64,000 nucleotides of DNA from contig NZ_JAADJU010000005.1 of the NCBI RefSeq assembly GCF_012933545.1, positions 248,001-312,000 of the forward strand. Direction: 5' to 3'. This stretch comes from Rouxiella aceris (GTDB taxonomy: Bacteria > Pseudomonadota > Gammaproteobacteria > Enterobacterales > Enterobacteriaceae). This document shows positions 27,432 through 37,143 of the stretch, piece by piece. Position 1 is the stretch's first letter. Every line of letters starts with the position of its first letter. The notes under the pieces are model-generated. The model had not been told where the DNA came from, did no database searches, and saw nothing but the letters and a program-made list of their open reading frames with translations. Made by a program: the position numbers and the translations under genes.

Positions 27432-28727
27432 ATGTACAACCTTTTAGTCACCGCAAGAGAAGGTGCTTGGGATGAAAAATCCTACGAGTTTGATAGAAGC
27501 AGATTCCTAGAATATACGACTGAATCTATTGCTGCCATTTTTCAGTCTCTTACCCCGGATTTAATTGAAACTTTGAAAGGATATCCTTGTTTATTTGCGT
27601 ACGAAGGCGATATAAATGATCTGCGGATTGGAAAATTAAATTCAATCAAAGAAAGAGGGAGGAAAATATTTATAGAGTTTGAGCTGAATGAAAATCTCCC
27701 ACCTATTCCTTTTGAAAGAATTAAGCCCTTAGCTATGCTACTTGATTTCCGCAATTGGGAAATGAACCGAACTCATTGGGCCGTCAAAGATGAAGATCTC
27801 TTTTTACGGCTTAAAGACGCAGGAATAATAAATGATGAGCATGTTCTCGAGCCGGAAAAATCAGTGAGATTGTCTGCAAAAAAGTATAACAACCCTAAGA
27901 TTACAACTGTTCAGGGTTTTATTGCAAAAGTTATTTCGGCTGAAAGAAAGGTTGGTTCAGAAGTTTTTTATAGAGGTCATTCAAATAAAAGTAAATACAA
28001 ACTGGAGCCATCCCTATTTAGAAAAGATGATGAAGGGAATCCTTTACACCTTGAAAGTGAACATCTCTTATATAAAGAATTGATAGTATCAAACTCAGCT
28101 GACTTCCAATCCGATGTGAATACTCTAGATACTCTTGTTCGTATGCAGCATTATTCGTTGCCTACAAGGTTGTTAGATATAACATCAAATCCACTTATTG
28201 CGTTGTATTTTTCTTGCAAATCAGCACATACGGAAGATGGAGAAGTCATCATTTTCTCAATGAAGCGTAGTGATGTTAAGTATTTTGACTCCGATGTTGC
28301 AAGTTGCATTGCGAATTTAGCTAGATTACCAAAAAAAGATAAGGATGATATTGATTTTGACCATCCGAATTTTAACAAACAAATAGCAATAAAAAAACTA
28401 GGACATTTCATACGAGAAGAAAAATCGTATTTTGAGATGAATATACTTGCTGAGGACTTAAGGAGGATAATCTGTGTAAAAGGAAAGAAAAGTAATGCTA
28501 GGATTTCATCACAGTCTGGGGCATTTATATTGTATGGTCTAGATGCAGTAATGAGCGAAGAAGGAACGGCTGAAATTGCCATAACGAGAATCACTGTTGA
28601 AAATAAGAAACAAATTCTTAAAGAACTCGATCTGTTAAATATAAATGAAAGTACTGTATTTCCGTACATTGAAAACTCGGCAAAATATATTGCTGAAAAA
28701 TATAAGTTTGACAAAGAATCAGCATAA
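27432..28727 (+). CDS. FRG-domain protein (putative defence)
   Basis: This 431-residue protein has a unique N-terminal half (MYNLLVTAREGAWDEK, about 1-150). The second half is an FRG domain (PF08867): VFYRGHSNKSKYKLEPSLFR near residue 180, then MQHYSLPTRLLDITSNPLIALYFSC near 240. FRG domains are named for their Phe/Tyr-Arg-Gly motif, are of unknown biochemistry, and recur in defence islands. The gene is AT-rich and 75 bases upstream of a nuclease-vWA gene on the same strand, so the two probably act together. Confidence 0.82.
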   Translation: MYNLLVTAREGAWDEKSYEFDRSRFLEYTTESIAAIFQSLTPDLIETLKGYPCLFAYEGDINDLRIGKLNSIKERGRKIFIEFELNENLPPIPFERIKPLAMLLDFRNWEMNRTHWAVKDEDLFLRLKDAGIINDEHVLEPEKSVRLSAKKYNNPKITTVQGFIAKVISAERKVGSEVFYRGHSNKSKYKLEPSLFRKDDEGNPLHLESEHLLYKELIVSNSADFQSDVNTLDTLVRMQHYSLPTRLLDITSNPLIALYFSCKSAHTEDGEVIIFSMKRSDVKYFDSDVASCIANLARLPKKDKDDIDFDHPNFNKQIAIKKLGHFIREEKSYFEMNILAEDLRRIICVKGKKSNARISSQSGAFILYGLDAVMSEEGTAEIAITRITVENKKQILKELDLLNINESTVFPYIENSAKYIAEKYKFDKESA

Positions 28728-28802
28728 CAGTTCTTTGATTAACTATGGTTGTTGGAGGAGTTTAATTTCACTAATATTAATTAATAATTTATGAAGGTAA
28801 AC

Positions 28803-30389
28803 ATGACAATAAAAGAATGCGCAGAAATCCACAGAGCACTGTGGTACACCGAAAATCTTGGAGTCGCACAGGGGTATGGCCCTTCTCCACGGGATCGTGA
28901 ATTACTGGTTGTACTTGCTAATAAACTAGGTATACCGGACGAGAAATTTATCACTTCCGACGAGAGTAAAAAAATCACAGCTCAGAAGTATCTGACAGCT
29001 ATGCTTGAGACAATGGAACCGCTTTCTCAAATGTTCCAAGATATTTGGATTTATTGCGAACGTACATTAATTAGAACATCAAAAAATGCCCTCGATATTG
29101 AATGGAATTTCAATATTAATGGGGAGTCGATAGCAATAAATTTCGAAGCGTTCAGGAAATATCAAAAGCTGCTCAACAAGACCCTTGACAAAGACAAATT
29201 CAACGAGGTTTGTAATGAATTTGCTACTGTTTGCTGTAAACATAATGATGGAAAGGGTTATATTAGATATGCCCCGATGCCACTAAAACCCGATGATGCA
29301 GACCCAACAAGTGTTGCTTCGAGAATTCATGATATGTGTAAGCACGTCAAAGAAGAAGGGTTAATTGACGATGGGTATTATGGAGCGACAGACGCAATTC
29401 CTTACCTGTCAGCCATACGGAGCAAAAACCTCTGGCGACAAGAAGACTTTGCAGAATTAAAGCCATTAGTAGAAGAATTTTATAATAGTACAAAGCTAGA
29501 AGATATTCTAGCTTTACCATTCTGGACATTTCGCTGGCAAATTTACGAACTATGGTGTTTGATAATCACCCTGCAACTCTTTGAGTCTCGTGGCTTTACA
29601 CTAGTACAGTCCTCTGACGGTGCTTCCTTGCTTGAACTGGGGCAAAAAGTAGTAGTTGCTGAAAAAAATTCGAATCCACTAGGGCAGATTATTTACCAAC
29701 CTTCATATCGCAGGACGACAGGGCAATGTGTTCATCCTGACATTGTAGTTGTTCAGGGACACCCGGAAGCTCTCACTCCTAATATTGTTCGAGCAATAGT
29801 TGAATGCAAACAGCATAAGATGCCTGAGAATGAGAGGTTTTTGCTCCTTAAAAAGAGATATTTCGATGGTGTTGCTGAAGCTTATAATGATTCTATCGGC
29901 CCCGACGGTAAGCTGGTACTATTAAACTATGATAAAGTCGATTTTACTACAAACTATGCACTTCTTGATGATTTCAAACCACAAAATATTTCGCCTTTAA
30001 AAGGGGCACTCAGCTCAATACTTGATGAGTATTCTGCGAATGAAGAACCTCGTCAAATTGTACTTGTAGTTGATGGCTCACAGAGCATGCTGAAAACCCT
30101 CGTCAAATCTGAAGAGTATATCAAAGAACTCCATAAAGTATTGGGCGCCTTCGATGAAGTCATATGGCTCAGAGGGGGTAATGTTCATGTCGAGAATATA
30201 AATCGTTTTGATTACACATCATTTTATAATATCGAGAGTGTGGATCTTTTTCTGGCCGGAATAGATAGAGCAAACCATTTTGGTTCAAATATTAGCATAC
30301 ATCTTATCACTGACCTAAAACCTCAATCTGAAATATTGAATGAAGTGCTAAAAGAGGCCCCCAAACTGCATATACATTATATTTCTTGA
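28803..30389 (+). CDS. Nuclease-like/vWA-like fusion protein
   Basis: This is an unrecognised 528-residue protein. Residues 300-340 contain HPDIVVVQG...AIVECKQHK, giving Asp313 and Glu334-x-Lys336, the D...ExK signature of PD-(D/E)XK nucleases. The C-terminus (about 418-528) opens with QIVLVVDGSQSM, a DxSxS metal-ion-dependent adhesion site (Asp424, Ser426, Ser428) like a von Willebrand A domain. AAGG six bases before ATG 28803 favours this start over 28791. Paired with the FRG gene, it looks like a two-gene defence module: a nuclease effector with a sensing or assembly domain. This is inference from motifs only. Confidence 0.6.
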   Translation: MTIKECAEIHRALWYTENLGVAQGYGPSPRDRELLVVLANKLGIPDEKFITSDESKKITAQKYLTAMLETMEPLSQMFQDIWIYCERTLIRTSKNALDIEWNFNINGESIAINFEAFRKYQKLLNKTLDKDKFNEVCNEFATVCCKHNDGKGYIRYAPMPLKPDDADPTSVASRIHDMCKHVKEEGLIDDGYYGATDAIPYLSAIRSKNLWRQEDFAELKPLVEEFYNSTKLEDILALPFWTFRWQIYELWCLIITLQLFESRGFTLVQSSDGASLLELGQKVVVAEKNSNPLGQIIYQPSYRRTTGQCVHPDIVVVQGHPEALTPNIVRAIVECKQHKMPENERFLLLKKRYFDGVAEAYNDSIGPDGKLVLLNYDKVDFTTNYALLDDFKPQNISPLKGALSSILDEYSANEEPRQIVLVVDGSQSMLKTLVKSEEYIKELHKVLGAFDEVIWLRGGNVHVENINRFDYTSFYNIESVDLFLAGIDRANHFGSNISIHLITDLKPQSEILNEVLKEAPKLHIHYIS

Positions 30390-30400
30390 GTTAGCGTGAT

Positions 30401-30452
30401 TTGATTGGAGTGAAAAACAGGTGTACCTGCTTTTCGCTCCAATCAGATATTT
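30401..30452 (+). terminator. Terminator of the FRG/nuclease operon
   Basis: TGATTGGAG...CTCCAATCA with an inner CAGGTGTACCTG stem forms a long hairpin starting about 12 bases after the stop codon and followed by GATATTTTT. Confidence 0.75.
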
Positions 30453-30621
30453 TTCCAGTATCATATGAATCAGCGAGTTATGAGCAATTAAACAGCTCAA
30501 CTGCACCATTGTCCGCTCCTCGCTCATAACTGCCCAAGGTCTTGTAAGTATCCCACCAAAACGTCCCATTCATTTTTAGAGATCTTCCGACATACTGATT
30601 ATGTCACCTGAGGAGATCGCT

Positions 30622-30954
30622 ATGCGTAAGATCCGATTCACCGAGCACCAGATCATTGCCGTTCTGAAATCCGTCGAAGCCGGACGTACCGTTAAGGATG
30701 TCTGCCGTGAAGCCGGCATCTCTGAAGCCAGCTATTACAACTGGAAAGCGAAGTATGGTGGCATGGAAGCCTCTGATATCAAAAAGATGAAGGATCTGGA
30801 GGATGAAAACCGGCGCCTCAAACAGATGTTTGCAGGGCGGTTTCTAGTCTTGTTTCCTGTTCATCAGACATTCAGCTGTTACCTTCCGGAAGTGACGCGT
30901 AAACGGCAAAAATCTTCTGCAGGTGGAACTGTGTTAACAAAAACGTATTTCTGA
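30622..30954 (+). pseudogene. IS3-family OrfA, truncated
   Basis: The first about 72 codons (MRKIRFTEHQIIAVLKSVEAG..KDVCREAGISEASYYNWKAKYGGME..LEDENRRLKQMFA) are a standard IS3/IS407-group OrfA with its helix-turn-helix and leucine zipper. GAGGAG precedes ATG 30622. After QMFA the sequence becomes unrelated and no OrfB follows. It is a broken insertion sequence that cannot move. Confidence 0.85.
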
Positions 30955-31622
30955 TGCATTTCTACTTCCCGGGGCAGATAACCACTTGTAAGATATTAAC
31001 AATACACCAACATAACTGAGATCCAAATAGTGTATCGCTACGACTTAGCTAGTCATTTGACCGCGGTCAACTTCCGCTCCTCGCTCAAAGCGGCCATATC
31101 AAATGGATGCATGACAGGATTGGTTAGTAGCAGGAAGAGGACGTTTGGGCATCTGGCCCACATGAACAGCGCGTCTTTGTCCGGAGCATTTGCTGATGTT
31201 GGTGACGCCTTTGAAATGCAGCGTGAACCACAGCATGGCCTGCCATTGAATACCTGCTGATTTCTAAACAACTTTATGAGGTTCGATCTGGCGGAAGAGG
31301 GCAGAAGGACGTTAAGAAAAGTGACGACTCCACTTCCCAATAAAACGGCAACCAATAATGCTGCATATGTAATCGAAGGAATCTCCCTCGTTTCTTCGTG
31401 ATAGTGCCAGCATCCACGCTAGCAATGTGTTGGCCATCATCATGGCTATCTTGCCAGGAAAAGCGATAAGTAATTCTCGTTTCTGGTGACATGAAATGTG
31501 TAAAAATCACTTTTGCCGAATGAGAGTTACCGCGAGTCTGCGCTGTGGTCCGTGACGCTCTGATTCATCCGCTCTGTAAGACAGTGACTATCCCTCCGAT
31601 TCATCATAAACAAGGAAAGACC
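30955..31622. other. Gene-poor stretch between IS debris and small genes
   Basis: No gene I can support. A minus-strand frame at 31274-31510 is open for 78 codons but has no recognisable content. The last bases carry AAGGAAAG, the ribosome-binding site of the gene at 31623. Confidence 0.4.
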
Positions 31623-32048
31623 ATGTTCGGATTCTTTAAAAAGAAAAAACCTGACGCTGCGCCCAGGCAGGGTTCCCGACTGACGGCGCAACAGTTTATC
31701 GCGCTGACGCTGAGTGATGAAAAGCTGTCAATGCCTGTGTATCTGCCGGGGATACGCAGTGAGGCCGAATGCGACGAACTGGGTTTATGGCCACTCATCT
31801 ACATCTGGAATGTGGATCGTGCCGCTGGCACGTTCAGCCTTTCTGTTAACGGTAAAGCCATCGCCCACCTCCTTGAGCCTTTCGTGCCCCGTGAAGACCC
31901 AGCGTATGTCGAAATTCGTGATGAAGCGATGAAGGTTATCGCTGAGGCTTCAACGCAGTCCGTGCTGGCAACCATAGAGAAAACGGGCCTCATGCCCGAT
32001 GTTTTGTTCGCGTACCACGCTGAGGATGCACAGCAGGAGCAGGGCTAA
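31623..32048 (+). CDS. Conserved-looking hypothetical protein, 141 residues
   Basis: It starts MFGFFKKKKPD, a basic, possibly membrane-associating N-terminus. A folded-looking region follows (LTAQQFIALTLSDEKLSMPVYLPG ... WPLIYIWNVDRAAGTFSLSVNGKAIAHLLEPF), then a charged tail. AAGGAAAG is 6 bases upstream of the start. Codon use is chromosomal-like and the frame is intact, so it is probably a real gene. I do not recognise the family. A small exported protein gene follows on the same strand. Confidence 0.6.
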   Translation: MFGFFKKKKPDAAPRQGSRLTAQQFIALTLSDEKLSMPVYLPGIRSEAECDELGLWPLIYIWNVDRAAGTFSLSVNGKAIAHLLEPFVPREDPAYVEIRDEAMKVIAEASTQSVLATIEKTGLMPDVLFAYHAEDAQQEQG

Positions 32049-32193
32049 CCGTCAGGGAGTGCGTGAGATTACGCCAGGGATTTTATTAGTCAGTCCTGTC
32101 ATCCTAATGCTAAATATTCGTCAAGAAATGCTTCAGGTTGCCGAAATATACGATAAGCGTTATTCAAGAACATAACTAAAAGGATGGATCCAT

Positions 32194-32583
32194 ATGAAGA
32201 AACTGCTGCTTCTTGTTCCGCTCGTGTTTGCTGCTCCGGTACTGGCTTCTGAAGTGACGGTGGGTCAGGTTTGCAAGGCTGTTTCTGCGGCAATGTTCGG
32301 TCGTGACCTCAAAATCATGCGGCTGGATAAAGTCGAGTCAGGTATTGCTTACGTACATTATATCCGACAGAACGATGGAACCCGCTGGGCCATCAAGTGC
32401 AAACTTATCGGCAATCAAGTGATGTGGGCATCTGACAATCCTGACAGCACCGGTCGCTGGCGGGATGATCCTGCAGACAGCACGGTCAGATATGCTGTTG
32501 AGGGTAAAAAAATCATTATTACTGAGGCCTACAGCGACGGTTCCAGCAGCTCCAATTCTTATCCGTTGAAGCAACTACAGTGA
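32194..32583 (+). CDS. Exported hypothetical protein
   Basis: This 129-residue protein has a textbook signal peptide (MKKLLLLVPLVFAAPVLASE, cleavage after LAS). The mature part has two cysteines (VCKAV, IKCKL) that could form a disulfide, a repeated aromatic/hydrophobic pattern (YVHYIR, VMWASD) and a serine-rich end. AAAGGATGG lies upstream. Function is unknown; it may be a small periplasmic or lipoprotein-like cargo gene. Confidence 0.65.
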   Translation: MKKLLLLVPLVFAAPVLASEVTVGQVCKAVSAAMFGRDLKIMRLDKVESGIAYVHYIRQNDGTRWAIKCKLIGNQVMWASDNPDSTGRWRDDPADSTVRYAVEGKKIIITEAYSDGSSSSNSYPLKQLQ

Positions 32584-32739
32584 CTACACACAAGCTTCTA
32601 ATTATAGCCTGTGAGCGACTGGTCCCTTCAGGGCGCATTTGACTATGCGGATGAGACCTTTGACGTGTGCCAGGAGTGGACTTTACTAACGCCGCTGATG
32701 TATTAATCCATGAAGAGCAGGTCATATTTTTAATATAAA

Positions 32740-32979
32740 TTGACTGGTGCGCTAATTATTACAGGAACATCACCGATACATATTACCGCTTCCATTGCTT
32801 TTTTAAGCGCGTGTGCATTTGTACGACTGGTGGCTGTGCCGGTGACCTTTTCCGAAACTGTCGTGGATGCTGCTGGGACAAAAGGTTCTTTGAAAGGGAC
32901 GTTACTCACTCCAACTTCAAAACCAACCGCCGTTGTTCTTATCGTACCAGGCTACGGGCCGACCGATAAGGATGGATAA
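32740..32979 (+). pseudogene. Alpha/beta hydrolase (S9-like), N-terminal fragment
   Basis: After a hydrophobic N-terminus the frame reads TLLTPTSKPTAVVLIVPGYGPTDKDG and stops. VVLIVPGYGPTDKDG is the oxyanion strand and loop of secreted dienelactone-hydrolase/peptidase-S9-like enzymes, which continue for about 200 more residues. The nucleophile elbow is absent, so it is a fragment. Confidence 0.7.
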
Positions 32980-33002
32980 TTAAGACCTGCTGAGGATAAG
33001 AA

Positions 33003-35207
33003 ATGCCAATGGAATCACCTGAAATTCAGCTCAAGGCTCTGAATAATGCTTTGCGTCGTTTACGTGGGGCCTGTTCCGCACTTGACGGTGAGGAGCTTGA
33101 TGAAAAATTACTTGAGGTCATGCGACGACTGCTGCTTGCTGAGGTGCTCGCCGATACCTGGATCGTGGCGATAGGCGGCTCGCAAGGGGCGGGTAAAACG
33201 ACGCTGATGGCGAGCCTGTATAACCTGCATCATGACAATAGCGGCTGGTTACGCAGTAATGAAGGACGCGGCGAGAAAATGCCGGTACTGATCCTCGAGA
33301 GTCGTGGGACTAAAGTAGCGCAGGGTTATGTCCGCCGCCTGGTCGAAACTGGAAATGGTTTGACGCTGGATGATATCGGCGTCGACGTCAACGAGTTTCA
33401 GCGCGCGGTCTGCGATCCTGATGCCGGGGATTTACTGCCGATACTGAAGGTACCGCAGCGTTATTTTACCCGCAATAACCAGGCCTGGTTACTGCTTCCT
33501 GGTTATGAAAAACAAGAGCGTGAAAATCGTGAGTGGCAGGAACTGATGCGTCAGGCGATGATAGCGGCAGGCGGTTGTATTATCGTGACCGATGAGACGC
33601 GACTGGCAAACCAGCAGCAGCTCGAAATCATCAAAGATATGCTGGAAAAAGAGCTTAAGAATTGTAAACCTTATATTGTTATCTCCAAGACAGAAGCGTT
33701 TCGCCACAATCCGCAACGTCAAGCTGAATTAAGAAAAAGCGCGGCCGAAACCTTCAATGTCGCTGCCGAATATGCCGATAACAACATTATTTTAACCGGC
33801 ACCGACGATCCGGAATACGTAACAGAATGGATGCCGCACCTTCGTCGGGCCATTGACGACCTTAACTTTTCCGGACAAACCAACCGTTATCTCCAGTTAA
33901 CCCACCTTACTGGGATTGTTAGTAAGGATCTGCCGCGCGTCATGAATATGATCCGCACCCAGTCACGTCTGTATTACCACAGTGATCAAGGCGGCCAGGA
34001 CGATGGCAGCCAGGTGCTGGCCGAAGCTCTGGAAGTGTTTGACACTGCCGTGCAGGAACTGCGGGAGGAGCATACCAAAAAGGTAAAAATGTGCATCGCT
34101 AAAACTTTTGAGGCGGCGAAGGCTAATATGGACCGTAGGCTGGTCAAGGAGCATGAGGGATTTGCCAACTGGATATCGAATGCATTTGATACCACCAGTG
34201 AGACAAAAGGCAAATTGCAGCAACTGGTTCAGGATTCATGGCAGGACGCATCAGCTGATTTCTTCGACGACTATGTGAACAGTCTGCAACAATTGACGGC
34301 GGCGAAACTCAAGCCCATTCCAAACGGCAACGATCGCCCAAACTTGCCTGCATCACCGAAGCTGGAGAAGCTGGTAGCACTTGGCTATATGAATAGCGCC
34401 GGGCAGCCCGTGCAACACGAACAGCTGGATGCGGAAAAAATAAGTAATATCAAAATGTTGCTAAATCATGGTGCCACGTCGAATGCGGAAAACATTCCAG
34501 TGGTGAATAAACAGCTGAGGAAGAGCGTGGAATTGATCCCGGTGCTCTCGCTAGAGTACACCCGCCTTGTGTACGCCATGCCTGAGATTTGCAAAGAGCT
34601 GCGGCCCTACGTCACGCTTGAGCAGGACGATGGCGAGACATCCGCGGATAACGTCGCGGCAGAAGGGGTTCAAACTCTCAACGCAGGGGTTGATCTTGGC
34701 AAGACCGCAATAAAATCACTGGCCGCGGTGCTGGCGATTGACGTTGTCAGCGATGGCGATTCCGATATCCTCGGCGCGCTCTTTGGCCAGGATAAGCCTT
34801 CTGCTGACCCGACGGGTTCACCGCTTCCCCCCGCACCGGTGATGATGCATCCTGCTGCCGTTGCGGTAACAGCCGTTGTGGCGGCGGCCTACGTGACCGC
34901 GGCTGCAGTAACGCGAATGCGTACTTTTGAGAAAAAAGCGAGCAGCCAGGCACACGTCATGCTTGCCAGTGTTCATGACCACCATATTGAGCATTTACGC
35001 AATCAATTCGATGACACGATGAGCGCGGCGCGTAAGCGGATTAGCGAAACGTTACGTGCGCGTTATCACATGGACGAAATGCTGATGCGCAAGGATCGGC
35101 TCGCGAAAGCCATCGCCGATGTGAATGCCCTTATCGACGACCTGCGCAATGAGCTGGGTTCATCGGCTACGGGCCTGCAAGTATTAATCACCAGCCGTGG
35201 TGAGTGA
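33003..35207 (+). CDS. Large P-loop (dynamin-like) GTPase, gene 1 of a three-gene operon
   Basis: This is a 734-residue protein with a P-loop GGSQGAGKT at residues 58-66. A GTPase-like core follows to about residue 300, with possible nucleotide motifs IVTDETRLA and ISKTEA. The remainder is long and helical. A hydrophobic Ala/Val stretch near residue 620 (AVAVTAVVAAAYVTAAAV) may touch membranes, and a coiled coil ends the protein. It resembles bacterial dynamin-like proteins in layout, but I cannot place it in a named family. Its stop precedes the next start by one base, so translation is coupled to a second GTPase. Confidence 0.6.
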   Translation: MPMESPEIQLKALNNALRRLRGACSALDGEELDEKLLEVMRRLLLAEVLADTWIVAIGGSQGAGKTTLMASLYNLHHDNSGWLRSNEGRGEKMPVLILESRGTKVAQGYVRRLVETGNGLTLDDIGVDVNEFQRAVCDPDAGDLLPILKVPQRYFTRNNQAWLLLPGYEKQERENREWQELMRQAMIAAGGCIIVTDETRLANQQQLEIIKDMLEKELKNCKPYIVISKTEAFRHNPQRQAELRKSAAETFNVAAEYADNNIILTGTDDPEYVTEWMPHLRRAIDDLNFSGQTNRYLQLTHLTGIVSKDLPRVMNMIRTQSRLYYHSDQGGQDDGSQVLAEALEVFDTAVQELREEHTKKVKMCIAKTFEAAKANMDRRLVKEHEGFANWISNAFDTTSETKGKLQQLVQDSWQDASADFFDDYVNSLQQLTAAKLKPIPNGNDRPNLPASPKLEKLVALGYMNSAGQPVQHEQLDAEKISNIKMLLNHGATSNAENIPVVNKQLRKSVELIPVLSLEYTRLVYAMPEICKELRPYVTLEQDDGETSADNVAAEGVQTLNAGVDLGKTAIKSLAAVLAIDVVSDGDSDILGALFGQDKPSADPTGSPLPPAPVMMHPAAVAVTAVVAAAYVTAAAVTRMRTFEKKASSQAHVMLASVHDHHIEHLRNQFDDTMSAARKRISETLRARYHMDEMLMRKDRLAKAIADVNALIDDLRNELGSSATGLQVLITSRGE

Positions 35208-35208
35208 G

Positions 35209-37140
35209 ATGACGTCCGGGAAAGTTATTGATTATTGGCAGCGGTTAGAGTCACGGCAGTCGGAGTGGGCTTTTCGCGCCTACGATCGGCTGATTAAGAC
35301 ATTAAGTCATGACGTTCAGGAAAGGATACAACTTAAGGAAAGCGATGCCGAACCGTACGTGGTCATATTTGGTAAGACGCAGGTCGGCAAAACCACCTTA
35401 CTGCTCGACCTGATGGATATCGATCTGCAGCAGATGGCAACGCTATCGCACGTGCTACGCGGCCGGCGGGAAGCCGGAAAATCATCCACCGCCACCGCCA
35501 TGGAATATCGTCGTTCAACGGACCAGCGCTGGGGATTGTTTGTGCAATCGAAAACGCACTGGTTTGCCTCTGACGACGATATGACAGAGACCTTAGCGCA
35601 GCTCAGAAAGCAGATGGAACGGGGTGAACTGGTTGTTGATTCTCCCTGTATTGTGCATATTCCGAGGCGTTTTTTCAGGATAAAAACTTCGGGAGCGCCC
35701 GGCGTGCGTATTCTGGATCTGCCTGGTGATAATCCCGCCAATATGGAAGAGCAAAAGCATGTAAATCACATGACGAAGACCTATCTTCCCTTCGCTGATT
35801 TGGTCCTGCTGATTGGTCGTGGCGACGATTTGAGCTTCCTGCAGCCACAGGTTATCACGCTGCCGGGTATTGAGGACTGGCAGGCGATGCCGCATCGGTT
35901 TCGTATCGTGACGACCTATTCTTACTCAGCGCAGTCGGTGAAGACGCTGATTCGCAACGATCCGGCTATCGATATCGCGCAGTTACGTCAGCGCCTTATT
36001 GAACAGATTGAACGCTTTAGCAACCTGAGCGACGCGGCGAAAGATCGGAACCTCTACTTTCCGCTCGAGTTTGGCAGCAGTTGGCTGAGTATGGCCGAAA
36101 ACGATACCGCCCTTTACGCCCGGGTTGCCCCCATGGTCAGCCACTTGCGTAGCGAACTGTTGGAACAAATTGCAACATCGACAAGCCCACTCGGACGGCT
36201 GCGAAGTACCCTGGATACCCACCTCAGCGTTAAATATATCCAGGAGGAAAAAACGGCGGCAATCGAAAGAGAACTGCTGGGGCTAAAAAAACAGCAACAA
36301 GAGACAAAAGATAAACTGACGGTTTGGAAAAACGCTATTACTCAGACGCAGCAGAAATTAAAAAAAACGGAGAGGTTATTAAAAGATAACGCTTTACCTG
36401 TCAGCCGACGGCTTATCGATAAAGCTGCGGAAGAGGCCGCAAACTTTAAATTGAAGGGAAGTTACAGCAGTGAAAAATGTACCACTTTACATAGCATGAT
36501 CGCCGACTATTGCTCTAAAATTAAGAATATCCAGCTGGATGTGAAAAATAAGGCGGTCTACTGGCAAAAAGTGGCCCGCAACAAAGTTGAACCTACGAGA
36601 CAGGCGGTTCAGGATATTCTTGATGAAAACTTCAGTGCTATTCGCTATAGGCTCAATGACTACTGGATCGACACCTATCTTAGTTCTGCGAATTATTTAT
36701 CGGATAAAAACAGTGTCATCCATGCCGCTGATAATGCCAAAGTGGAAGTCATTCGGTTGTGGACCTCACAATGGATGGCTGCCGCAGAGAACGTCCATAA
36801 TCAATACAAAAGCGAACTCACCAAAGATGGGGTAATTCTCGAGGAGTTGCGGGTAGAGCAGAATAAATCCCTTCAGAAACAGATATCACTTAAGCAACAG
36901 GCCGTATCGTGCGAAGACGAGTTAAAGAGAATTGCTGTTGAATCACAAGAGGATCTTGTCCGCTGCGAGCAGTTTGTTCACTTTCTTGATGAAGAGTATC
37001 TCAAAACATTAAGTACGCGTCTGGATTCAGTCTTTCAGGAACGTGATGATTGTGATGCGTTATTACAAGTTTTCTCCTGCGTTGCGTTGAAAAATCAGCG
37101 GGAAGATTTAATGAATTTAACTGAAAAGTATTCTGGATAA
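35209..37140 (+). CDS. Dynamin-like GTPase with coiled coils, gene 2
   Basis: This is a 643-residue protein (GTG at 35197 is an alternative start). Switch I may include the threonine-rich SSTATAMEY. It has P-loop GKTQVGKTT at residues 55-63, a clear G3 motif DLPGD at 170-174, and a helical region from about 340 with strong heptads (KKQQQETKDKLTVWKNAITQ). The DLPG motif and large helical stalk are the dynamin/Era-like pattern. Together with genes 1 and 3 it suggests two different GTPases and a membrane anchor, as in bacterial dynamin pairs that sense or repair membrane damage, some of which (LeoBC/Eleos) protect from phage. Confidence 0.68.
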   Translation: MTSGKVIDYWQRLESRQSEWAFRAYDRLIKTLSHDVQERIQLKESDAEPYVVIFGKTQVGKTTLLLDLMDIDLQQMATLSHVLRGRREAGKSSTATAMEYRRSTDQRWGLFVQSKTHWFASDDDMTETLAQLRKQMERGELVVDSPCIVHIPRRFFRIKTSGAPGVRILDLPGDNPANMEEQKHVNHMTKTYLPFADLVLLIGRGDDLSFLQPQVITLPGIEDWQAMPHRFRIVTTYSYSAQSVKTLIRNDPAIDIAQLRQRLIEQIERFSNLSDAAKDRNLYFPLEFGSSWLSMAENDTALYARVAPMVSHLRSELLEQIATSTSPLGRLRSTLDTHLSVKYIQEEKTAAIERELLGLKKQQQETKDKLTVWKNAITQTQQKLKKTERLLKDNALPVSRRLIDKAAEEAANFKLKGSYSSEKCTTLHSMIADYCSKIKNIQLDVKNKAVYWQKVARNKVEPTRQAVQDILDENFSAIRYRLNDYWIDTYLSSANYLSDKNSVIHAADNAKVEVIRLWTSQWMAAAENVHNQYKSELTKDGVILEELRVEQNKSLQKQISLKQQAVSCEDELKRIAVESQEDLVRCEQFVHFLDEEYLKTLSTRLDSVFQERDDCDALLQVFSCVALKNQREDLMNLTEKYSG

Positions 37141-37143
37141 GGC

